Below are positions 53,781-64,000 of a stretch of DNA of 64,000 nt, one piece after another. The notes below the pieces were generated by a model. It did no database searches. It was not told the DNA's origin and saw only the letters and a program-made list of their open reading frames with translations. Position numbers and translations under genes: made by a program. This DNA is from Schizochytrium sp. TIO01. Taxonomy: Eukaryota > Sar > Bigyra > Thraustochytrida > Thraustochytriidae. The stretch lies in contig SMSO01000031.1 in NCBI GenBank assembly GCA_004764695.1, positions 5,885,261 through 5,949,260 on the forward strand. Reading direction: 5' to 3'. Numbering within the stretch: position 1 is the stretch's first letter; every line of letters begins with the position of its first letter.

Positions 53781-53878
53781 TCATTCATTCATTCATTCAT
53801 TCCATATAATAGTACTTGCTAATGGTTCTGTACTAATCATTCATTCATTCATTCATTCATTCACTCATTCATTCATTC
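53781..53878. repeat. Two (ATTC)n microsatellite tracts
   Basis: Tracts at 53781-53802 and 53837-53878 share the ATTC unit with the tract at 35150-35191. Both loci lie upstream of minus-strand housekeeping genes. Confidence 0.95.
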
Positions 53879-53996
53879 CCTCACCAATCCATCCTTCCCT
53901 TCTCCTTTCGTCAACTTAGAAAACTAGGTAGTAGGAACCTCTATACCTACCTCTAGAGAGACTATACATCACACCATAACAGACCTAATACCTATT

Positions 53997-54043
53997 TAGC
54001 ACTCTTAACCAACTACCTACTGGGTAGTTCGTTAAGAGTGCTA
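53997..54043. repeat. 47-bp near-perfect inverted repeat (hairpin)
   Basis: Outer arms of 13 bp (53997-54009 TAGCACTCTTAAC; complement at 54031-54043), then one C-C mismatch. Inner arms of 7 bp (54011-54017 AACTACC; 54023-54029 GGTAGTT) surround a 5-base TACTG loop. Confidence 0.9.
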
Positions 54044-54460
54044 CCTGCAATATACTGAAGTACACAATAATAGCTGGATGGACCTATCATATTAATAAAC
54101 GTATACACTCAATCTCACTACTTAGTACTTTGTCAGAAGGAACTCCTTTAAATCTTTAAAATCTCAGATAGAACTCAAGCCGAAGCAATCGCTGGAATCC
54201 TTTTATGCAATGTTTCACCTACCATATAATTGTGCGTTGTGGATCATTAAACTTTGTATAGGCCTAATAGTATTCTGTTGGTCTCCGTATTTGATTTTGC
54301 AAGCCTGAAATAAAGTTCACGGGACTCCGCAGCTAGATGCGCGTGATGCTATAAGTAGGTAGGTAGTGTAGTACTTGGATGCAATTCTCAAAATTTTCGC
54401 CTAGTGCCCGGCGCTAATTTTGGCGTAGCTAGAATAATGCTTCTCTTAATGTGTTAGTTA

Positions 54461-54736
54461 CTGCAGAAAATAAAGCGCGTAAAAGGGTGGGAAGCTTGGT
54501 TTAAAGCAGCCACATATCCTTCATTCGATGCCCATGCCCATTTCCCCAAAGCATGGCCAAGTGCAGCATTCGGAAGAAAAGAACAAATATACAAGCTTAA
54601 GCACTCGAGGCAAAAACAACTTGAAATTCAATTGACTGATTTTCGACAAGATTGCTGGGACAGTTTATCTTATTATCTACTTGAAACCAGGGTAAAAGAT
54701 GAATTTAGAAAATTCATTCTCTCTATGCAAGCTTAG
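54461..54736 (+). pseudogene. Coding-like 91-codon fragment, possible orphan terminal exon
   Basis: An open frame without ATG, ending TAG at 54734. Composition is protein-like rather than random AT-rich sequence: KGWEAWFKAATYPSFDAHAH, then an amphipathic charged helix (GRKEQIYKLKHSRQKQLEIQ). It begins right after a plausible 3' splice site (TTCTCTTAATGTGTTAGTTACTGCAG). No upstream exon could be identified, and no family is recognised. Either the last exon of an unseen spliced gene or a decayed remnant. Confidence 0.35.
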
Positions 54737-56017
54737 ACTAGAGACTTAGCCAATAACAGCTGAAGACTATTATGTCCTGGTCAATGTCAATGAAGTATAT
54801 CACGCTTGCCATTATGATTATATGATGCATTCTAAAAGTCATACTTTAGAGCTCCTTGTACTTTTTGACTAAAAATACGAACAGGACAGGGGCCAATTTA
54901 TCCGAAGGTAGAACATGCAAAACGTCTTGAAACATCATGAGACTGGAGCAGCGTAGGTCGTGAATATACATTGGAAAAAAAGAAAAAAAAGAAAAAGCAA
55001 CAAAACGTGAAGCTTCAGCAGATCTTTGGGTTTCTGAAAAGGGAGATACATTTCCCGTCTGGGTTCCATTCACACAAAAAATGAAAACCTGGTCATGGTT
55101 CTACTTTGAAATTGTGATCCTGCACCACTGAGTGGTCAGTATGTGCTGAAATAATGATGACTTGCACTCGATGATTCGCATTTGATGTATAAACAGCAGA
55201 ACATGCAGGTAGCAATGGCAGGAGAAACCAGGCAAAGCGGTATCGGGTTCTTACCTAATAGACCAAATGACGTGAAAATACATTCTAAATAAGTGATAAA
55301 TGTAACGATCGCTCCGAAACATAGGTCTCAAGAACGGAGAGTCTACTACCATAGCTACTAGACGGGCTTACCTCATTTCGTTATCGTATAGAAATGAATG
55401 TGCAAAAATCAAGCTTGTTTGTGTTTTCATTGCGGCGTTTAGACCCAAGTGAGTAAAGGAGATAACGTTTTGTTATTAGAAAACCATTAAGTGATTTCTT
55501 AGTAGTATCTAAGGAAATGTTAAGATCCTCAAGAAACACGTTTCTATGATATTAGTGGAAAATCAAACAGATAAAATGTTACGAATTCACTCATTCAAAA
55601 AAAACAGCTCTACTCGCTCATGTAGGAGATTAGCAAAGCTATGAACTCAACTTAATCACAGAAGCCAAAACAAGCCACCTTTCTTTATGAGAGCGGATGA
55701 CCTCAGCAATGAGCTTAGTAGATCAGCTAACCCTCAGCTGATGAAATTAAGTTCGCTTTGTCTTAGTTGACTACGTGGTCATCAAATAAAAATTCCATCA
55801 CCATGAGTTGAAAATGCGCAGTTAATGTTTTGGCTTAGAGTGATTATGCAATGAGCTCTCCATCGTTTTGAGAATCTCAAACATATCAAGCTTACACGCA
55901 ACTAGCAAAACACAGAAGTATTTGGGGTGTTAAAATACTTAGCACTTCAGAAGAGTACAAAGAACTACTACCTTGTTTTCTGATGGGTACCTGCTAAGAT
56001 TCTAAACGCTGTTCAGG

Positions 56018-56352
56018 ATGAAATTGCACCCTGCAAAGAGCTCCTTGTTGTTTCTCTGTCCCCTGTTGCTCTTTGTTGTTTCGGGAAACATCCTCGCAAT
56101 AACCGGTTCAGGTTGGTCATACAAATGTAGGGTTAATAATGAATGCGTCTTCTTATTTTACTAGTAACGTTTACTAGAAGGTAGGTCTAGCATTTGACCA
56201 AAACACAATGTGTCGTTAATTTCCATTTTCAAGTTGAAGATCTCAGTGAGTCGCTGAAGGGGAGAAGTGTGTTGGTAGGGAACGCTCGCAATCAGTCGTC
56301 CCAAGAACCTTTGGTGGCCGTGAACGGCAGCAAAACTGTAAACAAACTCTGA
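56018..56352 (+). CDS. Candidate small secreted protein, possibly two exons
   Basis: From ATG 56018 a signal-peptide-like stretch is read (SSLLFLCPLLLFVVSGNILA). Unspliced, it stops at 56164 after 48 residues. A frame from 56191 to 56352 has protein-like content (ESLKGRSVLVGNARNQSSQE). Removing 56112-56233 (GTTGGT...TTTCAAG) would join the two in one frame of about 70 residues. The donor is poor, so the splice is doubtful. No family is recognised. Confidence 0.22.
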
Positions 56353-59274
56353 GAGATCGAGATAAAAGGCTGGGAGGGTGAGATGCTTTGCCGTGATTTG
56401 ACTTTTGCAGTGAATCTTGCACTAGTTGAGTGCTTAATGCGAGGTTATCTACGTCAGGAAGTATTGTTTTGGACTGTCATTTGGAACATCGAAGACCCTT
56501 TTTTAAAAGGTATTTTTTCTCAAGTTCTACTACGACGCGTATATAACAGAACGCAACCAATGATGTAAAAAGCAGGATAAATTGGGTGGACGGTCAATAA
56601 GCAGAAAAGTAAGATTTGCTATTGGATTGGGGAAACTGAAAAAACACTCTTTAAGTCCTATCTTATCAGTTAGAGACAATATTGCAGACAAGCGTATTTT
56701 TAGTGAAGCATGTTTCCTTGCATGGCCCTGCGCTATGACCCCTCAATAAGTGCTGCTGTATGTCCAGCCTGACATAGCCATTTAGAATCAATATCCTTTT
56801 ATTTCTTTTTCTTATTTTTTAAATTAAAAGTATTACTTTATTTTTATTTTATAACTTCAAGATAATTTAAAAAAAAAATCAACAGCAAAAATTCAAAAGT
56901 CTTCTCCTTCAAATTTGGTTTTGAAATTTTATGGCTCTTCTACAACTTTACACCACAACTTTACAATCTGCCCTCCGAGGCGTAAATCGTGCATCGGAAT
57001 TCCTATTTTCTTGCACCCTGCAGGCTCGAATGAAATCAACCAGGGTCATGATTGCTGAAGGGAAGAGATCTTCTTAGCTAATTCACGTGATAAAAAAGAA
57101 AAAGAGAGAAAAAAAAAAAAAGCAAAGTAGACACCCTACTAAATATTTCACGCACAATCACTGCTCCTATCAGGCCTTTCACTAGCTTGGGTAAATCTCA
57201 AGTCCGGTACAAATATTTAATTAAACCCCATAATTCATAATCAACAACCCTATGAAACTATGATCAACTATGATCTTTTAGATCATTGGCGGCATTCATT
57301 CGTCCCAACAGCAGGGAACATAATAGCTAGGTCACATCAAATAAGGTTGAAAGCAGATTTTGACCATGCATACGAGCTTCTGACCCGCCTGTGGTGGTAG
57401 TCGTATCCATAGCTAACCGAACTATAATATACTTTATTCGATAATTTACTATTAGAATAAGTATCGAGGTACCTACCATAGTTCTGACCTTGATATTTCC
57501 AGTCACGATCAGGATGATTTAAAATTGGTTTGCACTTCAAGTTGAAATAACATTTGATTTCTGCACTATTTTTATCCCCTTTGTTCGCGAAAGAGCCCAA
57601 TGGCGAGTTTCCCTCTTCCACAGAGCTTTGATCAAGCATCATGAGTTGGAGTAGAGTCTAACCAATGCCCTTCCTCAGTAACGAGCATGGTGCAGGAGAT
57701 ATGTTTCGACTTGATTTGGATGATATTTTCTCTCAAGTACCAGGAGGCTTGAGCGGACTCTGACTATCGGAAGTGTGTAGGGATCCTGCAAAAATACCGC
57801 AACCTACATTGGAGCTGTAATCGAGTTTTAGTTTTTCAAGTATTCATCAACCAGAAAGCATTTCGTATAGTTTAAATTCAGCAAGAACAATGCACCCGTG
57901 GCCATTAGAGCTGATATCTCATGGGAGGCAACAGGAGCATTCACTCGCGGATTTCAAATTTTATATAAATTGTCTGAACACCTCAAGGCTAAGTGACTTT
58001 CATCCTGCCTGTTTAAAAAAAAAAAAAACACCCGCTCCCAAAGAAAATGCGCTTGATTTTGCTGAGATAAAACGTGCATTGTGCTGCTATCCTTACCAAG
58101 TTTGTTTTTGCTGCTTCTTAGGCGACATTTTTAACTAGTTGCATGTGCTGAAGGTAATTTAAGAACTACATTTTGCGTGACTTATACAACATATGCTTTA
58201 GAAAGCTCAGAACCTTGGGAGCTGAAAACCTAATCCTTCACATGTTTTTGAAGTGCAATGACGAGCGCTCTGATATAATTAACGATTGCCTTCGATAGTG
58301 AGTTGGCAGCAGGGTAGCTAGTGCTGCTTCAAGAGGAAGATTCAGATTTAAAAAGAACAAATTAAAAATCTCGCAATTCGGAACGTTTTTACTTCTACTG
58401 CAAGGAATCAAGAACAAAGCGATTTTGCAGGTGCGAATCCTCGAACTGTAATTCCTAATTCTGAATTTGCAGTATCTTGTTCCTACTCTTGCAAATCAAG
58501 AGGTGCATCATTCTTTGCTGGTTTATGTTTTTGCGAAATTAGCAGAACAAAATACCAGGAAAATTTTACATAGTGGTGTCTATGTTCACACCACCCTCGT
58601 TGACTACACTAGATTCTTATGTGATTTACTTCGAAAAAAATAAAATGGGTTTTAACTCTTGTCCTGGCGCAATTATATGTATCATAGGCCTAGATGATGG
58701 AGATTGGACTCTTTTAGTATACAGAGAGACAAATTGTTATTTATTCACTCATTCTTTCATTGGTTCATTCATTTATTTCGCGAAATATCGTTTCGCTCCC
58801 AAGGTTTTTTTGATATGATCCTTGCCTTTGTTCGACTACAGCCATTCACAGTATTTTCCGCATCAAAAATAGTCCTTGAGTGGCTCTGGTGAATTTTTTA
58901 AAGAAGGCCGTGAAAAATATAATGATGATAAAGGAAGAACAAGAAGAAGGAAAAAAAAAAAGAGTGGCAGCCAGCACGCCGAGCTGTTTATACGAGGTAG
59001 GTGCTGTAGATTACCGGAGCCGCAAGGTAACAGAAGCACGTTTTGGCTCTTTCCTTCATTTGATTTGCGTCATCATTGCAGTTCTCTATACCGTAGACGC
59101 TTCCAAAGAAAGTATTTGTTTGGATGCCATTTTATCGTGAGGTATAAAAATAAGCATCAAAGTACTTTCTACTCTACTCGTAGTTATTAAGTATCGTTTA
59201 GTGATTTTTTAAACTCTCAAAATGCTCTTTTTTTTTTTTTTTCTTTTTTTTTCTTCTAATGTATCAGATCTCAG

Positions 59275-59403
59275 GCTCACTGGCTCAGTTTAGATGCCTT
59301 CTTTGAATGTTCTGCAGGGAAGCGAAGACTACCCAACGTAAAGAGAGCTTGGAAGCAGGAGCTTTTTAATCAGTGTCGCATACGAGCAAGGTTGAAAAGA
59401 TAG
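59275..59403 (+). pseudogene. Coding-like 42-codon fragment after a strong 3' splice-like site
   Basis: A long poly-T/C tract (59227-59256), CTAAT and CAG precede an open frame ending TAG at 59401 (DAFFECSAGKRRLPNVKRAW, then Arg-rich). The arrangement is that of a terminal exon, but no upstream exon is recognised. Confidence 0.25.
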
Positions 59404-61709
59404 TGGGAAAGCGGAACGGAAGTGCCGAACTGTATTCCAGTCGAGACCCATCCTACTGGTAGCAACAATGAATCACAGTAATCGTTTATAACGGAGGCTT
59501 AGATTTTGCTGGAGACCCATTTATGAGGTGCTGCTGCATTTCAGAATACAGTTTCTGAAGGTGCCAGTCAACCAGCCCATATATGCTCGAGGAATTAGGG
59601 CTCCACAGTAAAGACAGTTAAAAAATAAATTAATGGTGGGTCGTATGGGTCTTAATTCTGAGAATCCGCCAGCAACAGAGAATATTAAGCAAAATTGATA
59701 CTTCGAATTTCGGGGGAAATAGATAAACGTTCTCTAGAGTTTTCCAGCCATGCGTGGCTCTATCAGACTGGCTTTTGGTTATTTCTACTTTGGTTGTGGG
59801 AAGGCACAGGTGGGTAAGCTTTAGAGGCACTACCCTGCAAACGCAACCTCCAGTGCAGCCTTCCGCAATACATTAAAAAAGATACAATGGTCACGGTAGT
59901 TTTTTTTTAAATATATATAAATAGGCCGTTTCCCTGGCGGAAACTATTGCATTCCAATGTCTAGCATGGGATGCTGATCTTCGGCTCACGACTTTCGAAG
60001 TTCGGAGAGTTGAGCGTGAGCCTTGCAACGCTTTACTACGCCACACCCACTTTCAAATTGCAAAAGCTTTACAATTTGAAAAGAAAATATGCGTTTTTAC
60101 TTCCTCCTTTTATAGTCAGGTCAGGTAAGGCAGTGAACTTTGGTTTACTATAGGCCTATACATATTTATAATTCTAAAATTAGAGAGGATATGATATGTA
60201 GGCTGGGGGTTTTATTTTAAAGCTTGCTTGCTCAATCTCTCTGGATTTTGTTCTTCTATGCTCTGGGACCAGTCTTTAGAGATCAAAGTATTTATCATAT
60301 GTGTAACATGAGCTCGTGTGCTAGTTTCAATAGTGTTATAAACATCTCTGTTTTGACCGGATTGAGAGAAGATATCATTCGGAGAGGATAGGATTGAGAA
60401 CAGGATTGGGATGATCTTGCGTAAATTGAAAAAAAAAAGGAAAAATTAGTCAAGGGAAAGTCGCACTCTGGTTACCCAAAGGCAGCTGCTGCACGCGTAT
60501 GTCTAGTTTTTTCAAGTTGACTTTGCGCGAGAGCTCTTCTCTCAGTCATCAATTTAAGGAGTGTTTACCTTTCACCGCCTGTTCTCGAAATCGTTATCCA
60601 TTCATGAATTCAGAGGGAACGTTGGTTTATGGGTGATGATGATTATAACGATATAAAAAATCAAAACCATGACCATACCAGGGTATGTGTGCATTAGCTG
60701 TGATTGAAGTGCTTCTACCAGCATCCTGCTATCCTGGTCTTCCGTTCAGCAGTAGGGCCAGTCTTGGTTTCCTTGCTTTCTCTTCCACATGACACACGCT
60801 TCAACGTTTTCCCCGTCTTTTTGCCGAGGACATGAATAAGCACAACGTCAACAATTGGTGGGCTTTTTTCCACGTATTCCAGCTTTCTTAAGTAAGGATG
60901 GCAAATACTGGCTGGCATGATCGTGTTCGTTTGGAGATTAATAATATTGTTGGTTGATTAACGATTTCAGGTGGTGCTTAGTCATAGCTTTGGAGGTACC
61001 TTCTTAGGTGTTGGTGTATCTGCTTCCGTCAAAATAGTTCGAAACCTAGGGACCTACCACTTATTGTGACTCAGACTCAATGGCCTTGCTGAAGAGGCTC
61101 ACTGGTCCAATTAATCTGTTGATATTCCGTGTTTTTTGTTTTTGTTTTTTCTTTTTCGATGAAAACAAAGTCCCTCGTTCTCATCATTCTCCTCTGTATT
61201 GTTCTATAATTTTTTGTTTAGCATTTTTTTTAATGAACAAAAAGCATTTTTTATTTTTAAAGCTAATAATTATCTATAGCATTTTTAGTACTTTGAGAAG
61301 AAAGAAAAATGATAAAGATATATAATAATATGGCTTAGGCTATCATACTGATACTAATATTCTGTTTTATTTTAATTAAAAAGCCTCCTCTATGATTCGC
61401 TCGTGATCTCTTGATCCATGTCAAGGACAATACGGCGACTCAGAAGCCCCACCAGAACCGCAAATCCGCTCAACATAAGACAACAATCAAACATATCCCG
61501 TCTTGTCTTATTCACTGACCACGTTGCTGTCTCCCTCCCCCCCCGAAAGCAACCGAACTAGCGCTGCAGGAACAGAATAGCAGCATCGGAATTGACTGTT
61601 GAGAAAGGACTGAGCCAGTCACTTAAAAGAAAGGGACGCCATCACACGCACCAGTTCACGACAAAGAACAGCTCGACGCTCAGGGAGGACAAACAAGCTC
61701 TAAGTGAAC

Positions 61710-62677
61710 ATGTCTGCACAGGAGGTAGGCACGGGTCAAAGGATGCGTCCTCGGACGCTTCTTGAGATGCAACCGTACATGTTTGCCTACGGTCTAGGTA
61801 TTTCTATTTTCTCTCCTACTGCTTCCCTGTATCAGCTCGTCAAACTCAACCCGAAAGCCCAAATGGCGTACCCACAAATGGCAAAGACTGCCTTGCGTAT
61901 CTTGCCCCAACAAACTCTTCTAAAGATGGCGCAGATGAATGCTTGCACGCCGGTCAAAGAAAATCTTAACCCCTGGGCTGCATTTGCAATTGTTGGAGTT
62001 CTTCAAGGTAAGTGAATTTCTGCAACTTTAGCTGCTATAAAAATGAGCTGCCACCATGGGAGGCAGCTCCTAAAGCTATGCTAACACTGAGACCTACATG
62101 TCTTGTTACGTCGATGATCACAAAGTCTCCCCCAGACGAACATGCAATTAAACTAATGTCACCTGACCACTAACTTTGTGACATTCACTCCTCTCCTCAA
62201 AATACAGGCGGTGTCTATGGCCAAGCTAATATTTTTTTCACTCGAGCACTTGAATTGGGCACTAATCCGAGCTATCGCGGCATGTTCCGTGGCTTTGGAT
62301 TTGCTGCAGTTCGTGACATGATTTCTCAGGGTATTCCTTTCGTTTTTGCAAAACCATTTGAAGAGAACATTGTAAAGCCAATGTTCCCAGGCAAAGAAAA
62401 CAACGGCATGGTTTCCTTCATTACTCACTGGGGCTCTGTTTTTACATGTTCTGTTCTTGCCACTGTTGCAAGCCAAGGTCTGCATAACTGTCAGATTACA
62501 ATGCAATCTAACCCAGATTTGAACCACCTCACTGCTGTGAATAAGGCTTTCAAGGAAAATGGCGTTCGCATTTTATGGAGAGGCGCAGAGGCGCGCGTAG
62601 GCCTTCTTCTCGTTGTCAACTTTCTCAACGAGGTTTTGCTCAAGAAAGCATGGCAGCAGGTGCCTGCGGATGACTAG
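61710..62677 (+). CDS. Two-exon mitochondrial-carrier-like membrane protein
   Basis: Exons 61710-62007 and 62208-62677 give 255 residues. The 200-nt intron is GTAAGT...AATACAG, interrupting a Gly codon after its first base; ATG in GAACATG context. Hydrophobic or glycine-rich helices alternate with basic segments: YMFAYGLGISIFSPTASLYQ, WAAFAIVGVLQGGVYGQANI, YRGMFRGFGFAAVRDMISQG and LWRGAEARVGLLLVVNFLNE. The repeated (Y/L)RG(x)2-4(F/R)G pattern and the helix-RDxxxQG-helix unit resemble the solute-carrier-25 fold of the inner mitochondrial membrane, but the canonical PxD/ExxK/R signatures are weak. Assignment is therefore tentative, and the transported substrate is unknown. Confidence 0.75.
62008..62207 (+). 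other. Intron of the carrier-like gene
   Basis: GTAAGT donor and TACAG acceptor. The frame is open on both sides only after removal. Confidence 0.85.
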
Positions 62678-64000
62678 ACTTTTATTTATCAGGTTAACTT
62701 CCCTTTTCTTCTTGTTGCAAGTACAGATGGTGTCTAGCGAGTTCAACATCTTTTGTATTTGTATATACTGCTCTCCAATTTCATTTTACTTTCTTGCCTT
62801 TGAATGGGCGAACAAGAAAGAAATCTGTACATTCATGTTTAGACAAGGCCACCTCTCTTTGTCTCACCCCAACCCCCGATGCCTTAACTCATGTATCCTC
62901 AACCTCTCTCTGTAAATATCTCTGTGCGTATCAAAACAGACGTATGTAAATCTGGCATCACAAATCGCGTGTCCTAGTGTAGACTACAGAACTAAAGAAC
63001 TTCATTAGAGTGTGTAAAAAAATAATAAGAACAAGTGTTGCTTTAATAAGCAGACACCTTCGAAGCATTTTGGGTGTGTAGGAGAAGGACAACATATTGT
63101 AAGAAGTGCTTATAAACGAGACGAAAAAGATAGGACCAACCATGTCAAGAACATTGGAACTCCTTTTTAGAACCTTACTCAAATTTTGATTGGACTAATG
63201 TTTGTATTAGTATCCAAATGTAAGGGAATGGTGAAAATAGAAGAAAGAAGATGTCGAATGGTGACAAAACTGAGACCTTGTCGATTTGTTGGGGTATTTT
63301 GCGGAGCCCAATTCAGGACACCCAAATGGAATTGATAAAAATTGTAGCATAGGAGCACTGCATTTGTTATAACCTTAATCATACACTGTTTACTTATAAA
63401 TTCTCCTCAAATATAAGGGGATAAATAAAGTTTTCCTTACAAATCTTTTAATCCTAATCCTGCAACTTAAACTAAAACTGTCTAATCAGTTGTATGCTTT
63501 CGCCTGGGCCCAACCAAGTCTGGCAAGTGTTCAAAATATGCTTGTATAGTGGTAATCTTTCTTCGACATAGGGTTTGAGAATTCAATCGATTCGTCGGTG
63601 TTTGCTTACTCATGAATTAGGATTTTGGAGATAGAGACTAAATCATCGCAAGTCTCCCCTACCATGGATATATCTTGTAAGAAAACCTGCATATACTTCA
63701 AAAAGGGCACCCACTATTATCAGCTGATCTGTTTACGACTGTGGCAAAGGCAGACAACTTTATTATAGCTTGGTGGCACGACGAGTATATGATATCGTCA
63801 ATATTACCTTCCTTGGTTGTCTTTCAGCTGATCTCCGTACTAACTTACCTATGAATCTTATATCCGGTATTACTAAAGGCTATTGTTATCCATTTCACGA
63901 TTTTCATTTTAACTTTTTAACTTTTTAAGATATACATATATCATACTATTATGATAGATATATATATATAACTTAAAATATATGGAGTATCAAATATATA
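62678..64000. other. Right-edge intergenic region
   Basis: The 3' region of the carrier-like gene, then AT-rich sequence ending in an AT/TATA simple tract (63951-63968). No supported gene. Confidence 0.5.

Larger units (their letters stand above)
53345..61709. other. Gene-poor 8.4-kb stretch with simple repeats, a hairpin and coding-like scraps
   Basis: It opens with the GC-rich RPC1 leader (to about 53780). Tetranucleotide repeats and a 47-bp inverted repeat follow. Between 54.4 and 59.5 kb several short frames have protein-like codon content (54461-54736, 56018-56568, 57665-57763, 58158-58298, 59275-59403), but none forms a complete recognisable gene. The rest is AT-rich with poly-A and poly-T runs. 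Confidence 0.5.

Noticed and set aside
53528-53809. 93-codon frame in the RPC1 upstream region
   Set aside because: TTG start and Arg/Ser low complexity running into the ATTC repeat; fits a GC-rich leader.
57337-57642. 101-codon minus-strand frame rich in Ser, Tyr and Asn
   Set aside because: Has an ATG but composition is what AT-rich DNA gives; no domain and no conservation evidence available.
58381-58450. Possible tRNA B-box-like string (GGTGCGAATCC)
   Set aside because: The T-arm stem does not pair and no A box or acceptor stem could be folded around it.
58876-59190. Overlapping frames with a Lys/Arg-rich stretch
   Set aside because: The basic stretch comes from A/G-rich simple sequence and the frames share no recognisable feature.

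Overview
The window is nuclear DNA of a microbial eukaryote. It encodes the largest subunit of RNA polymerase III, the CCT theta chaperonin subunit, an RBBP4/MSI1 histone chaperone and kynurenine 3-monooxygenase. It also holds a very long EF-hand/EMAP-like WD40 protein. Most genes are single uninterrupted frames in AT-richer intergenic DNA; a few have short GT-AG introns. This gene style, with a LRR-Roc-COR protein and the EMAP-like giant, fits a protist such as a labyrinthulomycete (thraustochytrid-like) stramenopile. That placement is inference; no marker here proves it.

Layout. 0-3.5 kb: a gene open at the left edge whose C-terminus is an Ulp1-like (C48) cysteine protease; two small introns would restore one 1083-residue frame. 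5.3-6.3 kb: a fatty-acid-hydroxylase/sterol-desaturase family enzyme. 7.0-9.5 kb: a disordered/coiled-coil protein. 11.2-12.6 kb (-): a multi-pass membrane protein. 13.9-15.2 kb: RBBP4/MSI1. 15.9-22.0 kb (-): the most striking locus, a 16-exon LRR-Roc-COR gene with a TIR-like C-terminus in which most leucine-rich repeats sit on their own 84-nt exon. 24.0-24.7 kb: a small membrane protein. 24.9-25.9 kb (-): a mitochondrial-type TPR protein. 29.0-31.7 kb: a type I membrane protein with four Cys-framed repeats. 32.7-34.3 kb (-): CCT8. 37.1-38.5 kb (-): KMO. 40.4-48.2 kb: a divergent pair with overlapping start codons, a 51-aa small frame (-) and the 2538-aa EF-hand/EMAP-like protein (+). 48.7-53.3 kb (-): RPC1. 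53.3-61.7 kb: gene-poor, with a hairpin, microsatellites and several coding-like scraps. 61.7-62.7 kb: a two-exon membrane protein resembling mitochondrial carriers.

The genes do not form an operon-like pathway. They are independent transcription units, mostly in convergent or divergent pairs. Recurring non-coding structure includes tetranucleotide repeat tracts just upstream of several minus-strand genes, and TACTA/TAGTA/TACCTAC-rich patches a few hundred bases upstream of many starts. No tRNA, rRNA or CRISPR array was recognised by eye.
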